A stretch of DNA of 64,000 nucleotides from Marilutibacter chinensis (GCF_021725675.1 NZ_JAKJPO010000001.1:248001-312000); one strand, 5' to 3'. Positions 33,558 to 42,205 are shown, numbered from the stretch's first letter. Notes: generated by a model not told the origin, from the sequence alone. Made by a program: numbers and translations.

Positions 33558-33848
33558 ATGCCTGCGATCATCGGCGCGCTCGTCGCCATGCTGATTCAAG
33601 CCTTACGACAGTACCTGCCCGGCATCATCGGGCGGATTCTGCTGGCGTTCGGCATTACCTTGGCCGTGCACGAGGTTGCCATGCCTCAGTTGAAGGCCTT
33701 CATACAGGCCAAGATGGGTGCCTTGCCGGCGGTCATCTACGCCTACGTCGATGCGACCGGCTTTGGACTGGCCGTGACGATGATCCTGTCGGCGGTCGCT
33801 GCCGGCGTCGCGCAACGCGCGTTCCTCTCCAAGTTGAGCAGCAGCTAA
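33558..33848 (+). CDS. Minor coat protein pVI-like (DUF2523)
   Basis: A 96-residue hydrophobic protein starting 1 bp after the adsorption gene stop. Three membrane segments can be drawn (MPAIIGALVAMLIQAL, GIIGRILLAFGITLAV, GFGLAVTMILSAVAAGVAQR) with an amphipathic middle (PQLKAFIQAKMGALP). This matches DUF2523 proteins that sit between genes III and I and cap the pIII end of the virion. Its TAA overlaps the next ATG by one base (TAATG), so it is translationally coupled to the assembly ATPase. Confidence 0.85.
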   Translation: MPAIIGALVAMLIQALRQYLPGIIGRILLAFGITLAVHEVAMPQLKAFIQAKMGALPAVIYAYVDATGFGLAVTMILSAVAAGVAQRAFLSKLSSS

Positions 33849-34996
33849 TGGGCCTCTATCTCGTCACCGGACAACCCGGCCACGGCAAGACCGCTTACGC
33901 GCTGGACAAGGCGTTCCAGTTCAAGAAGGAAGGGCGCGCGGTCTACGCGCATGGCGTCAAAGACCTCGATTACGAAAAGGCCGGCTTCACGTACCTCGAC
34001 GATCCGACCCAGTGGGAGCAACTTCCGGATGGATCGGTCGTGCTGCTCGATGAGTGCTACACCGTTTTCCCGAATCGGAATCCCGGCGCCAAGGTGCCAT
34101 CGCATGTTGAAGCGATGGCTCGCCACCGTCATCGTGGTTTCGATTTCATCCTCGTTGCTCAACAAGGGTTGCAGCTCGACCCGTTTCTGCGCGGCCTGTA
34201 CGAAGAACACGTCCACGTCCGTCAGACCAGCGTGTTCAAGTCCAAGACCAAGCTCAAGCGATGGACGCAGTATCAGGGGAACACGCAAGGTGCGTGCAAC
34301 GATGTCATTGACTGGATCAGGCCCAAATACGTCTTCGACTACTACACCAGCACTACGCTGGTCACGACGAAGCGATCCATGCCGATGTGGCTGCGCTGGC
34401 TGCTCGTCGCGTTTGCGTTTCTCGCGGTCGTGCTGTTGGCGGTCAAGTGGTACTTCAACATGAAGATCGCCGAATACACGCAGCCGGTGCCCACCACCAC
34501 CACTGAGGAGGCGGCGACCGCTGCCCGCCGCGGAGCGGACGGGGCGGCGGGTGCCGCCGACCTCCGCACCTTCGAGACGCCAACGGACTACGCGGAAGCT
34601 CATCTCCCACGCTTCGCAACGATGCCCTGGACAGCGCCAATTTTTGACCAACGCCAGCCGGTCACGGATCCTCAGTTGGTGTGCATGTCCGCACTCGGCG
34701 GTGTCGATGCTACGGGCCAGCACCGTGAGCCGTCCTGCACGTGCTTGAGCGAGCAGGGCACGCGTTACGAGATCAGCGAACCCGAGTGCCGCCGTGTTGC
34801 CCGCCAAGGGCCTGTCTACAACCCGTACAGGCAGACCCAGCCGTCCGCGCCGGCCGGGGGTGTAGGGGGCATGCCCCCTACGGCTATGGCCGCCACAGCG
34901 GCCGCTCCGGCTCTCTCGTCAACAGTGATCAGTGCGCCGCAGATGACCGGCTATGGCGACATCGGCGAAAGGGACATCACCCCGGCCGCTCCCTGA
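33848..34996 (+). CDS. zot: Zot/pI phage assembly ATPase
   Basis: A 382-residue inner-membrane morphogenesis ATPase. The cytoplasmic N-terminal domain has Walker A (VTGQPGHGKTAYAL) and Walker B (GSVVLLDECYTVFP); a single membrane helix lies at about residues 180-203 (LRWLLVAFAFLAVVLLAV); the periplasmic part is Pro/Thr/Ala-rich with a short Cys-containing segment (PSCTCLSEQGTRYEISEPEC). It drives extrusion of the phage through the envelope by coupling to a secretin. Members are named after Vibrio zonular occludens toxin, but toxin activity should not be assumed. It is the last gene of the rightward operon. Confidence 0.92.
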   Translation: MGLYLVTGQPGHGKTAYALDKAFQFKKEGRAVYAHGVKDLDYEKAGFTYLDDPTQWEQLPDGSVVLLDECYTVFPNRNPGAKVPSHVEAMARHRHRGFDFILVAQQGLQLDPFLRGLYEEHVHVRQTSVFKSKTKLKRWTQYQGNTQGACNDVIDWIRPKYVFDYYTSTTLVTTKRSMPMWLRWLLVAFAFLAVVLLAVKWYFNMKIAEYTQPVPTTTTEEAATAARRGADGAAGAADLRTFETPTDYAEAHLPRFATMPWTAPIFDQRQPVTDPQLVCMSALGGVDATGQHREPSCTCLSEQGTRYEISEPECRRVARQGPVYNPYRQTQPSAPAGGVGGMPPTAMAATAAAPALSSTVISAPQMTGYGDIGERDITPAAP

Positions 34997-35006
34997 TGAC
35001 CGCTTT

Positions 35007-35387
35007 TCAGCAGCGCCCGACCTCGCGCCACTCATTCCCCGTCTTCTGGAACTTGCGTCCACCGATGCACTTTGAGCTACTGTCGTTCTCGGGTCGCACA
35101 TCGTTCTGTTGTGCGGCTTCACGGGCGCGGCGAAGGTTGTCTATCTGCTGCTGACGCTTAAGGTCATGCAGCTCTCTGCGAAGCCGGGCGTTCTCCAGCG
35201 CGATATTGGCCTGCGTTGTCCGCTTCGCGTATAGCTCTGCGGCCTCGGCGCGCTGCTCTTGCTCGGCGCTGCGCTTCGTCCATTCGAAGATGCCCAGCAC
35301 CGTGACAATGATCCCGCCGACGCCCAGGGCGAGACTGACCCATACCGTGATGCCGCGATCACGCAGCGGCTTGAATCGACGTTCCAT
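35007..35387 (-). CDS. Phage accessory membrane protein with coiled coil, 126 aa
   Basis: Convergent with zot, 10 bp apart. The ATG at 35387 (GGGGGAAACG just upstream) is chosen because it begins at a coherent protein: basic N-terminus, one membrane helix (VWVSLALGVGGIIVTVLGIF), a long charged coiled coil (QEQRAEAAELYAKRTTQANI, ARLRRELHDLKRQQQIDNLR) and a C-terminal cap (KCIGGRKFQKTGNEWREVG). The open frame upstream is a shadow. Topology resembles spanin-like or sensor-like membrane proteins, but function is unknown. Confidence 0.6.
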   Translation of the reverse strand: MERRFKPLRDRGITVWVSLALGVGGIIVTVLGIFEWTKRSAEQEQRAEAAELYAKRTTQANIALENARLRRELHDLKRQQQIDNLRRAREAAQQNDVRPENDSSSKCIGGRKFQKTGNEWREVGRC

Positions 35388-35419
35388 CGTTTCCCCCGTG
35401 GTGTCCTGTCGCGGCAATC

Positions 35420-35647
35420 TTAGTCCGAGAACATGCGGCCGTGCCTGTATAGCCAACGGTCCAATAGGTTCGGCGAGATCCAGTCGCCCGAGGGCGACAC
35501 CAGCCGGGCGCCGGCCATGCGCCAGCCGCTCCACGGTCCATGGAGCGGCGTATGGTTGTAGATGACCCGGCGGTGCAGCTGGGCCGCACAGTTGTTCGGG
35601 CATTCGCCGCCTGGCTGCCAGCATGGCGGCCTTTCCAGCTCGATCAT
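35420..35647 (-). CDS. DUF3653-like phage protein, 75 aa
   Basis: A 75-residue soluble protein. The segment HGPWSGWRMAGARLVSPSGD matches my memory of the DUF3653 signature found in Xanthomonadaceae phages, where the family is thought to be a small regulator. An N-terminal CPNNCAAQLH could bind a metal. It lies upstream of the coiled-coil gene on the same strand (32 bp apart), so both may form a leftward accessory operon next to attR. Confidence 0.6.
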   Translation of the reverse strand: MIELERPPCWQPGGECPNNCAAQLHRRVIYNHTPLHGPWSGWRMAGARLVSPSGDWISPNLLDRWLYRHGRMFSD

Positions 35648-35770
35648 GGTGTCCGTCCCCTGAAACGGACCGGGGACCGTATAGGCCCCCGGGATGCTGT
35701 GGGATCGGACTACGCCGCGAGGGCGGGTAGGAAATTTCCGAGGCGGAGTGACCGTAGCAGCCTACGGATA

Positions 35771-35798
35771 ACTTCGCATAATGCATATTATGTAAAAG
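35771..35798. other. dif: attR / chromosomal dif site
   Basis: ACTTCGCATAA-TGCATA-TTATGTAAAAG has the 11-6-11 architecture of dif and matches the E. coli site closely in the inner arms (GCATAA, TTATGT). The right arm is intact, so integration regenerated a full dif. XerCD act here to resolve chromosome dimers, which places the replication terminus at this point. Confidence 0.85.
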
Positions 35799-35820
35799 TC
35801 GGACTGACAAAGGCACGCCG

Positions 35821-36249
35821 TTACCGGCATGCCTCCCGGACGGCCTCGTCCCAGGAACTGGACTGGTCGAAGGTGCGATTCAGGCCGAGCCTCTCGTAGG
35901 CTGCGTCTCGCCTCCGCTTGGTCTGTTCGCATCGGCGGCGGTTCGATCTTGCCGATGAAGAGATCGCCGCGCCCTGTGCGTACGACGAGGATCGGCGCGA
36001 TCCCGCCAGTCGCGAGAGATAAAGCGAGTCTGCCTCGCTGTGCCTGCGCCGTTGCTCGCGCAATCGTGTCTCTTCATGCGTGGGTGGCGGTTCGGGCTTG
36101 GCATCCCACGATCGCTCCTGCCTGGAGGTCGCTGGACATGGCGCGCTCTGGTAACTCACGCTGCCGTCGTGTGAAACGCACTTGTGCACCTGCTGGGCGG
36201 CGACCGGAAACGTCAGCATCAGCAAGCCCACCGTAAGCATCCATCGCAT
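35821..36249 (-). CDS. DUF4124-type secreted protein
   Basis: A 142-residue exported protein. The ATG at 36249 is preferred for its GGAG six bases upstream and the signal peptide that follows (MRWMLTVGLLMLTFPVAAQQ); ATGs at 36261 and 36279 are alternatives. After the signal, VHKCVSHDGSVSYQSAPC is the DUF4124 motif of Xanthomonadales periplasmic proteins, and an Arg/Ser-rich helical tail with one further Cys pair follows. Function unknown. It lies just outside the prophage, 22 bp from dif. Confidence 0.75.
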   Translation of the reverse strand: MRWMLTVGLLMLTFPVAAQQVHKCVSHDGSVSYQSAPCPATSRQERSWDAKPEPPPTHEETRLREQRRRHSEADSLYLSRLAGSRRSSSYAQGAAISSSARSNRRRCEQTKRRRDAAYERLGLNRTFDQSSSWDEAVREACR

Positions 36250-36264
36250 AAACAGCTCCATGTT

Positions 36265-36280
36265 TGTGACGTAGCTCACG
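36265..36280. promoter_or_regulatory. Possible second CRP/Clp-like site
   Basis: TGTGA-CGTAGC-TCACG differs from the CRP consensus at one position. It sits only 16 bp upstream of the chosen DUF4124 start codon, so binding would more likely repress than activate that gene. Confidence 0.3.
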
Positions 36281-36389
36281 GATGGTAGCGCTGCAGGAGT
36301 GAAGGCAAAAGCCGGCCATCACGGTCCCGACCGCGGCGAGCGTCCATTGCACAGCGCCGCGGCCAAGAGCAAGGGCAGAATCCGGTACG

Positions 36390-38840
36390 TCAGCTTCTCG
36401 CGCCGCGAAGCCTGAGCGCGTTGGCGATCACCGACACCGACGACAGGCTCATCGCCAGTGCAGCCAGCATCGGGCTCAGCAGCAGCCCGGTCAGCGGATA
36501 CAGCACGCCGGCGGCGATCGGTACGCCGATGCCGTTGTAGACGAAGGCGAACCCGAGATTCTGCTTCATGTTGCGCACAGTGGCCCCGGACAGCTCGCGA
36601 GCGCGCAGGATGCCGCGCAGATCGCCCTTGACCAGGGTGACCTGGGCGCTCGACATCGCCACGTCGGTGCCGGTGCCCATTGCGATGCCGATGTCGGCAG
36701 CGGCCAGCGCCGGCGCGTCGTTGATACCGTCGCCGGCCATCGCCACGCGGTGACCCTTCGCCTGCAGCCGTGCCACGAGCTCAGCCTTGTCCTCCGGCCG
36801 TACTTCACCGTGGAAGCTGTCGATACCCAGTTTCCGCGCCACCGCACGCGCTGTGGTCCGGCCGTCGCCGGTCGCCATCACGACGTCGATGCCCGTCTCG
36901 CGCAGCGCCGCCAGCGCCGGCGCGGAGGATTCCTTGATCGGGTCGGCGACCGCGACCAGACCGGACAACCTTCCATCGACGGCCAGGAACATCACGCTCG
37001 CACCCTCGCCTCGCATCCGTTCGGCCGCATCGGTCAGCGCGTCCGTGGCGACGCCCGATTCGGCCATCAAGCGATTGTTACCCAGCACGACCGCCCTGCC
37101 CCCGACCGTGCCGCGCACACCGGTTCCGGTGACGGACTCGAAGTCCTCCGCCGGCTCCAGTGCGAGCGAACGGCTGCGGGCTTCTCCGACGATCGCTTCC
37201 GCCAGCGGATGCTCGCTTCCCTGGTCGAGGCTGGCGGCGATCCGCAGCACCTCATCGGCTTCGGTACCATTGATTCCCAGCGCATCGTGGAACGCTGGCC
37301 GCCCCTCGGTCAGGGTGCCGGTCTTGTCGACGACCAGCGTGTCGATCGTGCGGAACCGTTCGATCGCCTCGGCATCCCTGAACAGCACGCCGGCGTTGGC
37401 CGCGCGACCGGTTGCGACCATGATCGACATCGGCGTCGCGAGCCCCAGCGCACAGGGGCACGCAATGATCAGCACCGAAACCGCGTTGAGCACGGCGTAG
37501 GTCCAGGACGGCTCCGGGCCGGCCAGGCCCCAGGCGAGGAAGGTCGTCACCGCGACCGCCAGCACCGCCAGCACGAACCAGTATGCGACCTTGTCGGCCA
37601 TCCGCTGCATTGGTGCGCGCGAACGCTGCGCCTGGGCGACCAGCTGGATGATCCGGGCCAGCACGGTGCCGCTCCCGACCTGGTCGGCACGCATCACCAG
37701 ACTGCCGGTGCCGTTGAGGGTCGCGCCGATCAGGAGATCGCCGGCATGCTTCTCGACCGGGATCGGCTCGCCGGTGAGCATCGATTCGTCGACGCTGGAG
37801 CGGCCCTCCAGCACGGTGCCGTCGACAGGCACCTTCTCGCCCGGGCGCACCCGCAGGCGATGACCGACATGGACGTGCTCGAGCGGGATGTCCTCCTCGC
37901 TGCCGTCGTCGTGGATCCTGCGTGCGGTCTTCGGCGCAAGCCCGAGCAGGGCCCTGATCGCCGCCGAGGTCTTCGAACGCGCACGCAGTTCCAGCAGCTG
38001 GCCCAGCAGGGTCAGCGAGACGATCACCGCGGCGGCCTCGAAATAGACGCCGACCCTGCCGTGCTCGTGGAACGAAGCCGGAAACAGGTCCGGGGCGACG
38101 GTCGCGACGACGCTGTAGCCGAAGGCGGCACCGACGCCGGTGCCGATCAGGGTCCACATGTTCGGGCTGCGGTTCCGGATCGACTGCAGCCAGCGTTCGA
38201 AGAATGGCCAGCCGGCCCAGAGCACCACCGGTGCGCTCAGCGCCAGCTCCAGCCAGGTGCGCGCCATCACCGACAAGGCCGGCGCACGGTTGCCGAACAT
38301 CGCCAGTACCAGCACGACGACCGTCAGTGGCAGCGTCCACCAGAATCGCCGGGCGAAATCGCGCAGCTCCGGATCGTCGTCCTCTTCCAGGCTGGGCATC
38401 TCCGGCTCCAGTGCCATCCCGCACTTGGGGCACGTGCCCGGCCCCTCCTGGCGGATCTCCGGATGCATCGGACAGGTGTAGATCGTGCCCGCCGGCGCCT
38501 GCTGCGCGGGCGCCGGATCGGGTGACAGCCAGCGCTGCGGATCGGCGGCGAACTTCTCCCGGCAGCGAGCGGAACAGAAATGATGGATCTGGCCGTCGTG
38601 CACGTGACGGTGCGCGCTGGTCTCCGGGTCCACGGTCATGCCGCAGACCGGATCGACCACCCCGCCCGTGTCGTCGTCGGAGCCGTGACAGGCCTTGTCC
38701 GATTCGCAGCAACCGCCCTGCCCCGTGCCCTGCACGTGGCCATGATCATCGCGAGGGGCCTGACCGCCATCGCGGCACTGTCCTTGGTCGGGATGTCGTC
38801 CTTCTTCGCCATGCCGGCCGGCGTGTTCGCGTGCGCTCAT
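36390..38840 (-). CDS. copA: Copper-exporting P1B-type ATPase with YHS and metal-binding N-terminus
   Basis: An 816-residue inner-membrane Cu(I) pump. The N-terminus is Asp/His/Gly-rich, then carries a YHS domain ([28 protein letters not shown]) and a heavy-metal-binding motif ([20 protein letters not shown]) instead of the usual HMA domain. Pump signatures: TGE loop ([13 protein letters not shown]), CPC transmembrane metal site ([12 protein letters not shown]), phosphorylation Asp (DKTGTLTEG), HP motif ([10 protein letters not shown]) and hinge [10 protein letters not shown]. Its start overlaps the stop of the CueR-like regulator gene by 4 bp, so both are expressed together. Cytosolic copper (or silver) would be moved to the periplasm, where the copAB products act. 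Confidence 0.93.
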   Translation of the reverse strand: MSAREHAGRHGEEGRHPDQGQCRDGGQAPRDDHGHVQGTGQGGCCESDKACHGSDDDTGGVVDPVCGMTVDPETSAHRHVHDGQIHHFCSARCREKFAADPQRWLSPDPAPAQQAPAGTIYTCPMHPEIRQEGPGTCPKCGMALEPEMPSLEEDDDPELRDFARRFWWTLPLTVVVLVLAMFGNRAPALSVMARTWLELALSAPVVLWAGWPFFERWLQSIRNRSPNMWTLIGTGVGAAFGYSVVATVAPDLFPASFHEHGRVGVYFEAAAVIVSLTLLGQLLELRARSKTSAAIRALLGLAPKTARRIHDDGSEEDIPLEHVHVGHRLRVRPGEKVPVDGTVLEGRSSVDESMLTGEPIPVEKHAGDLLIGATLNGTGSLVMRADQVGSGTVLARIIQLVAQAQRSRAPMQRMADKVAYWFVLAVLAVAVTTFLAWGLAGPEPSWTYAVLNAVSVLIIACPCALGLATPMSIMVATGRAANAGVLFRDAEAIERFRTIDTLVVDKTGTLTEGRPAFHDALGINGTEADEVLRIAASLDQGSEHPLAEAIVGEARSRSLALEPAEDFESVTGTGVRGTVGGRAVVLGNNRLMAESGVATDALTDAAERMRGEGASVMFLAVDGRLSGLVAVADPIKESSAPALAALRETGIDVVMATGDGRTTARAVARKLGIDSFHGEVRPEDKAELVARLQAKGHRVAMAGDGINDAPALAAADIGIAMGTGTDVAMSSAQVTLVKGDLRGILRARELSGATVRNMKQNLGFAFVYNGIGVPIAAGVLYPLTGLLLSPMLAALAMSLSSVSVIANALRLRGARS

Positions 38841-39247
38841 GCTGCATCCTCCACCAGTGCGTTGAGGATCGGGCAGCGCGTCATCGCACCATGGCCCGGG
38901 CAGGCGTCGATCAGACTCCGCAGACCGTCGCGCATCCGCTCGAGTTCGGCCAGGCGGCGTTCCACGTCGACGAGTTTGGCGGAGGCCACCGCGTTCAGCG
39001 AGGCCATGTCGTCCTCGCGATGGTCCGACAGCGCCAGCAGTTCCCGGATCTCCTCCAGGGTGAATCCCAGCCCCTTTGCGCGACGGACGAACTGCAGTCG
39101 TGCGACGTCGTCCTCATCGAACAGGCGGTATCCGGAGGCCATCCGGCTGGCGGGACGCAGCAGCCCCTGGCGTTCGTAGTAACGCACGGTGTCGATGCCG
39201 ATCCCGGTGCGACGCGACAGTTCTCCGATCTTCATGGTCGTGTCCAT
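38837..39247 (-). CDS. cueR: MerR-family copper-responsive regulator (CueR/HmrR-like)
   Basis: A 136-residue MerR-type activator: DNA-binding domain ([36 protein letters not shown]), long dimerisation helix ([20 protein letters not shown]) and a metal loop with two cysteines ([15 protein letters not shown]) spaced as in Cu(I)/Ag(I) sensors. The ATG at 39247 has AGGGG seven bases upstream; the ATG at 39292 lies inside the predicted operator, so I reject it. It is co-transcribed with the ATPase downstream and should activate the long-spacer promoter at 39283-39305. Confidence 0.88.
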   Translation of the reverse strand: MDTTMKIGELSRRTGIGIDTVRYYERQGLLRPASRMASGYRLFDEDDVARLQFVRRAKGLGFTLEEIRELLALSDHREDDMASLNAVASAKLVDVERRLAELERMRDGLRSLIDACPGHGAMTRCPILNALVEDAA

Positions 39248-39274
39248 GGCAGCCCCTGCAGGGCGATACGGGAA

Positions 39275-39305
39275 GTCTGCAGTCTGGAGCATGGTCCAGA
39301 GTCAA
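39275..39305 (-). promoter_or_regulatory. MerR-type promoter with dyad operator
   Basis: Read on the minus strand: TTGACT (-35, 39305-39300) is followed directly by the palindrome TCTGGA-N6-TCCAGA (39300-39283) and then GCAGAC as a poor -10 about 19 bp from the -35. A dyad between elements spaced 19-20 bp is the hallmark of MerR-activated promoters. It would drive the regulator-ATPase pair. Confidence 0.6.
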
Positions 39306-39324
39306 TACCCTGTTCCGTCACACG

Positions 39325-39867
39325 TCAGTGCGATGCGAACGGGACCGTGTCACCGTCTTCGTCGACCAGCTCAACCGTGTACGACTGAACGGTGCCGTCC
39401 GGGACTTCCATGCCGGGCGAACCCAGCGGCATTCCCGGCAGAACGAGCCCCTTCCCGCTCGGCGCCTCGACCAGCAGGCGCTGGACGTCGGTGGCGGGCA
39501 CGTGCCCCTCGACGAAATAGCCGCCGACTTCGGCGGTGTGGCAGGAGCCCTTGCCATAGGGAACGCCGAGGTCGAGCTTGATCCGGTTGAGCGCGTCCGG
39601 TGCATGGTCGCGGACCTCGACTTCGAACCCGGCGTCGCGCAGGTGTTCGACCCACAGTTCGCAGCAGCCGCAGGTCGGGCTCTTGTGGACGATCGCCGAC
39701 GGCAGTGCCGTCGACTCCGGCGCCATGGAAGCGGTATCCGCCAGAGCGGCCGCGGTCGTGTCGACGTCCACGCTGGCCACGACCGCCTCCCGGTCGCCGG
39801 CGCAGGCGGAGAGCAGCGGCGACAGGACCAGCAGGCCGAGGGCCGCGATACGCATGTTCATCTTCAT
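39325..39867 (-). CDS. DUF411 metal-binding protein, periplasmic lipoprotein
   Basis: A 180-residue DUF411 protein linked to copper resistance. The ATG at 39867 is preferred: GAGAGGG upstream, then a lipobox (ALGLLVLSPLLSACAGD). The core motif SPTCGCCELWVEHLRDAGF supplies a CGCC metal site, followed by conserved GSCHTAEVGGYFVEGHVP and GLVLPGMPLGSPGME. It probably binds or passes copper in the periplasm. It overlaps the SnoaL-like gene by 4 bp and ends the copLAB transcript. Confidence 0.85.
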   Translation of the reverse strand: MKMNMRIAALGLLVLSPLLSACAGDREAVVASVDVDTTAAALADTASMAPESTALPSAIVHKSPTCGCCELWVEHLRDAGFEVEVRDHAPDALNRIKLDLGVPYGKGSCHTAEVGGYFVEGHVPATDVQRLLVEAPSGKGLVLPGMPLGSPGMEVPDGTVQSYTVELVDEDGDTVPFASH

Positions 39868-40439
39868 CGGTTGCCCTCTCCCGCCTTGAGCGGACGCGAC
39901 GACCAGTGGATATGGACGATCTTCCACCCCCTGGGGGTGTCGCCAAACACCAGGGTCTCGGTGCTGAGCAGGGTCATCGGCTTGCCGTCACGGGTCGCAT
40001 GGACCTCGCGTTCGCTGCCGATCCAGACCATGTGCTCGCTGGTGCGCACGGTGCGATGCAGGAGCCGCACCTGCGCGTCCTTCAGGAACGCGGCATCATG
40101 GCCGGCGTGCCCGTGGAGGTACTCCTCGCGCGTGCGCTCGCTGCCGCCGCTTTCCAGGATCAGCACGTCCTCGGCCAGGAAGTCGCCGACACGCTCCAGG
40201 TCGCCGGCCTTGAGCGCATCCGAAAAGGCGTCGGCGATCGTGACGAAGCTCTGTCGCATCGCCGCGTGCCGGCCGTCGATGTCGGCGGGTGTCCCGGTGG
40301 AAGCCTGGGCATCGGCTCCGGACGCGGCTGCCCCGTCATGGGCATGGGCGCTCAGGCCGAGCGCAAGCAGGCCGCCAAGCGCCATTGTCGTCAGTTCGCG
40401 CAGGCACGTCCTGCGCGGGTGCTTTGCCTCAGCGTTCAT
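39864..40439 (-). CDS. SnoaL/NTF2-like exported protein in the copper cluster
   Basis: A 191-residue protein with a twin-Arg-containing leader (HPRRTCLRELTTMALGGLLA, cleavage near AHA-HDG) and an NTF2-fold domain (SFVTIADAFSDALKAGDLER, DFLAEDVLILESGG, WKIVHIHWSSRP). Such proteins accompany copper operons but have no agreed role; a metal-binding or stress-scavenging function is a guess. The start overlaps the cytochrome gene by 11 bp and the stop overlaps the DUF411 gene by 4 bp, so it is firmly embedded in the operon. Confidence 0.75.
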   Translation of the reverse strand: MNAEAKHPRRTCLRELTTMALGGLLALGLSAHAHDGAAASGADAQASTGTPADIDGRHAAMRQSFVTIADAFSDALKAGDLERVGDFLAEDVLILESGGSERTREEYLHGHAGHDAAFLKDAQVRLLHRTVRTSEHMVWIGSEREVHATRDGKPMTLLSTETLVFGDTPRGWKIVHIHWSSRPLKAGEGNR

Positions 40440-41181
40440 GGGTGTGGTTGTCCTTGTGTGATGGGGCGGTCTCGTCGGGGCTGTCGTCGTTTGGGCGTGC
40501 CTGTCCGGGCATCGATGGCGCGGTCGAGGAGGCCGACCCGTGGTCGTGGTGCGAGCCGTCGGCGTGGACGTGTCCCTGCGGCGGCTCGACGGCCCCGGAG
40601 TCCCGCTCACGTTCTCCCGCTCCGCCATGTTCGTGTCCGCCCGTTTCGCCGCCGCCGTGCGAGTGCCCTCCGCTGCTGGCAACCAATGCGGCATACCCTT
40701 CCCGATCCAGAGTCGGCAAGGTCCGCAGGAAGGCGACCATGTTCCAGATGTACTCGTCTTCCATGCTGCGGCCCCAGGCCGGCATCCCGCTGGCCTTGAT
40801 CCCGTGCTTGATGGTCCAGAACGCGCTCGCCGCGTCCACGGCTTCGCGGCTCAGGTCCGGTGGCGCCGGGTACAGGCCGCGACTGAGCTCGGATTCGCCG
40901 GAACCTGGTGACAGGTGGCAGCTCACGCACATCGCATCGTAGTTGCCGGCGCCCTGGCGGATCCGGTCCGGATCGTCGAGGACGGCCGGCACCTGCAAGG
41001 CCCGTGCGCGCCGGGCCACCGAGCGTTCGCGCGCGGTATCCAGCAGCGCGAACACGGGGCGGGCATGCGGTGAGTCGGCGGCGACGTCGTAGACACCGGA
41101 GTACAACACGACGACCGCTCCCGCCGCGGCCAGGGCGAGGCCGAAGCCGACGCCGATGAAGGTCTTGCCGATCGTCTTCAT
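40429..41181 (-). CDS. Membrane-anchored cytochrome c with His-rich tail
   Basis: A 250-residue protein: N-terminal membrane anchor (FIGVGFGLALAAAGAVVVLY), a class I c-type heme domain with CVSCH (in YDAMCVSCHLSPG) and a distal Met in KHGIKASGMPAWG, then a C-terminal tail rich in His, Gly and Glu (GGHSHGGGETGGHEHGG, HVHADGSHHDHGS). The tail should bind copper. A role in electron transfer to the CopA multicopper oxidase, or in Cu(I) oxidation, is inferred from the operon. The gap to copB is 10 bp. Confidence 0.85.
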   Translation of the reverse strand: MKTIGKTFIGVGFGLALAAAGAVVVLYSGVYDVAADSPHARPVFALLDTARERSVARRARALQVPAVLDDPDRIRQGAGNYDAMCVSCHLSPGSGESELSRGLYPAPPDLSREAVDAASAFWTIKHGIKASGMPAWGRSMEDEYIWNMVAFLRTLPTLDREGYAALVASSGGHSHGGGETGGHEHGGAGERERDSGAVEPPQGHVHADGSHHDHGSASSTAPSMPGQARPNDDSPDETAPSHKDNHTHER

Positions 41182-41191
41182 CGTCGCTCCC

Positions 41192-42205
41192 TCAGAACCA
41201 GAGCCGCACGCCGGCGACCAGGCGGGTGTCCTCGATGCCCTCGCCGTGCGCGCGCCGCAGGTCGGCGCTGCCGCCGTAGGCTTTCTCCCAGCTGACGCCG
41301 ACGTAAGGTGCGAAGCGGCGACCGATCTCGTAGCGCAGGCGCGCACCCGCCTCGAACGAGGACAGACCCGAACCGATGCCGCGCGCCGGGTCATCCTTGC
41401 CGTACAGCTCGGCCTCCGCGCTCCATTGCAGGATCAGCCGGTTGCTGATCAGGGTGTCGTACTCGATCTCGAACTGCGCCGCAGTCTGCCCGGATTCGCC
41501 GATGTAGCCGGTCGCGCTGACCTCGAACTTGTAGGGGGCCAGCCCCTGCACGCCGAATGCGGCGAAGGACTGCGACGGGCCCTCGCCACCGAAGTCGTGG
41601 CGGACGCCGGCGACGACGTCCCACCACGGCGAGACACTGCGGCCGTACAGCACCTCGAGATCGGCGGCCTCGGTGCCGGCGGCGCTGGTCCGCTCGCCTT
41701 CGCTGCGCAGCCACAGGCGCTTGATGTCGCCGCCGACCCAGGCCAGCGCCTCCCAGGCGCTGCCAGTGCCGTCCTCGTCCGCGTCCCAGGCCTCCAGCCG
41801 GTCCAGCGACCAATAGCTGTGAATGCTGTCGCCATGCGAGGCGTGGGCGTGCAGTTCGGGGAACGCGGCCGCGCGGTCGGCATCGGTGACCGCCGGAATC
41901 GGTGTACGCGGCCGTTGCGTCGCCGGCCGCTGATCCGCCGCATCTCCCACCTGCGAATGACTCATCCCGGAGTGATCCATTCCGGAGTGATCCGGCTTCC
42001 CGGTGCCTGCATCCTGCCCGTCCCGGGACGGGTCGTGCGAGGTGCTGCCGTGGTCGGCATGGGTCTGCGTGTCATGGTCGACGTCGGTCGCGGCGTCGTG
42101 ACGATGCGCGTGCGGATCCTGGGCCGATGCGGTCGATGGCGACAATGCCAGCGCAATGGCGAACGCGGCCGCCAGCGACGCGGGTCTCGAGTCCGTCGTG
42201 TTCAT
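41192..42205 (-). CDS. copB: CopB outer-membrane copper-resistance protein
   Basis: A 337-residue outer-membrane protein: signal peptide (SLAAAFAIALALSPSTASA), a His/Asp/Met-rich periplasmic region (HAHRHDAATDVDHDTQTHAD, KPDHSGMDHSGMSH) and a beta-barrel with the CopB family pattern (DRLEAWDADEDGTGSAWEAL, VGDIKRLWLRSEGE-like segment, C-terminal Phe in VAGVRLWF). It starts inside the copA stop codon region (4-bp overlap). The protein probably sequesters or exports copper across the outer membrane. Confidence 0.9.
   Translation of the reverse strand: MNTTDSRPASLAAAFAIALALSPSTASAQDPHAHRHDAATDVDHDTQTHADHGSTSHDPSRDGQDAGTGKPDHSGMDHSGMSHSQVGDAADQRPATQRPRTPIPAVTDADRAAAFPELHAHASHGDSIHSYWSLDRLEAWDADEDGTGSAWEALAWVGGDIKRLWLRSEGERTSAAGTEAADLEVLYGRSVSPWWDVVAGVRHDFGGEGPSQSFAAFGVQGLAPYKFEVSATGYIGESGQTAAQFEIEYDTLISNRLILQWSAEAELYGKDDPARGIGSGLSSFEAGARLRYEIGRRFAPYVGVSWEKAYGGSADLRRAHGEGIEDTRLVAGVRLWF

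Larger units (their letters stand above)
29416..35798 (+). mobile_element. Filamentous (inovirus) prophage integrated at dif
   Basis: A 6.4-kb element bounded by direct repeats of ACTTCGCATAATGCATA (29416-29432 and 35771-35787). Gene order is the inovirus plan: repressor (minus strand), two small early proteins, HUH replication initiator, ssDNA-binding protein, small coat protein, major coat, terminator, 22-residue peptide, adsorption protein, pVI-like protein and Zot/pI assembly ATPase, then two minus-strand accessory genes. No integrase is present, as expected for phages that use host XerCD at dif. All modules look intact, so it may be inducible. No secretin (pIV) gene is present, so it must borrow a host secretin. 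Confidence 0.9.

Noticed and set aside
33848..34996. Zot as a virulence toxin
   Set aside because: In this context it is the phage assembly ATPase; the periplasmic part shows no convincing active Zot peptide motif.
39248..39292. ATG at 39292 as the start of the MerR-type regulator
   Set aside because: It lies inside the dyad operator and has no Shine-Dalgarno; the ATG at 39247 has a good one.
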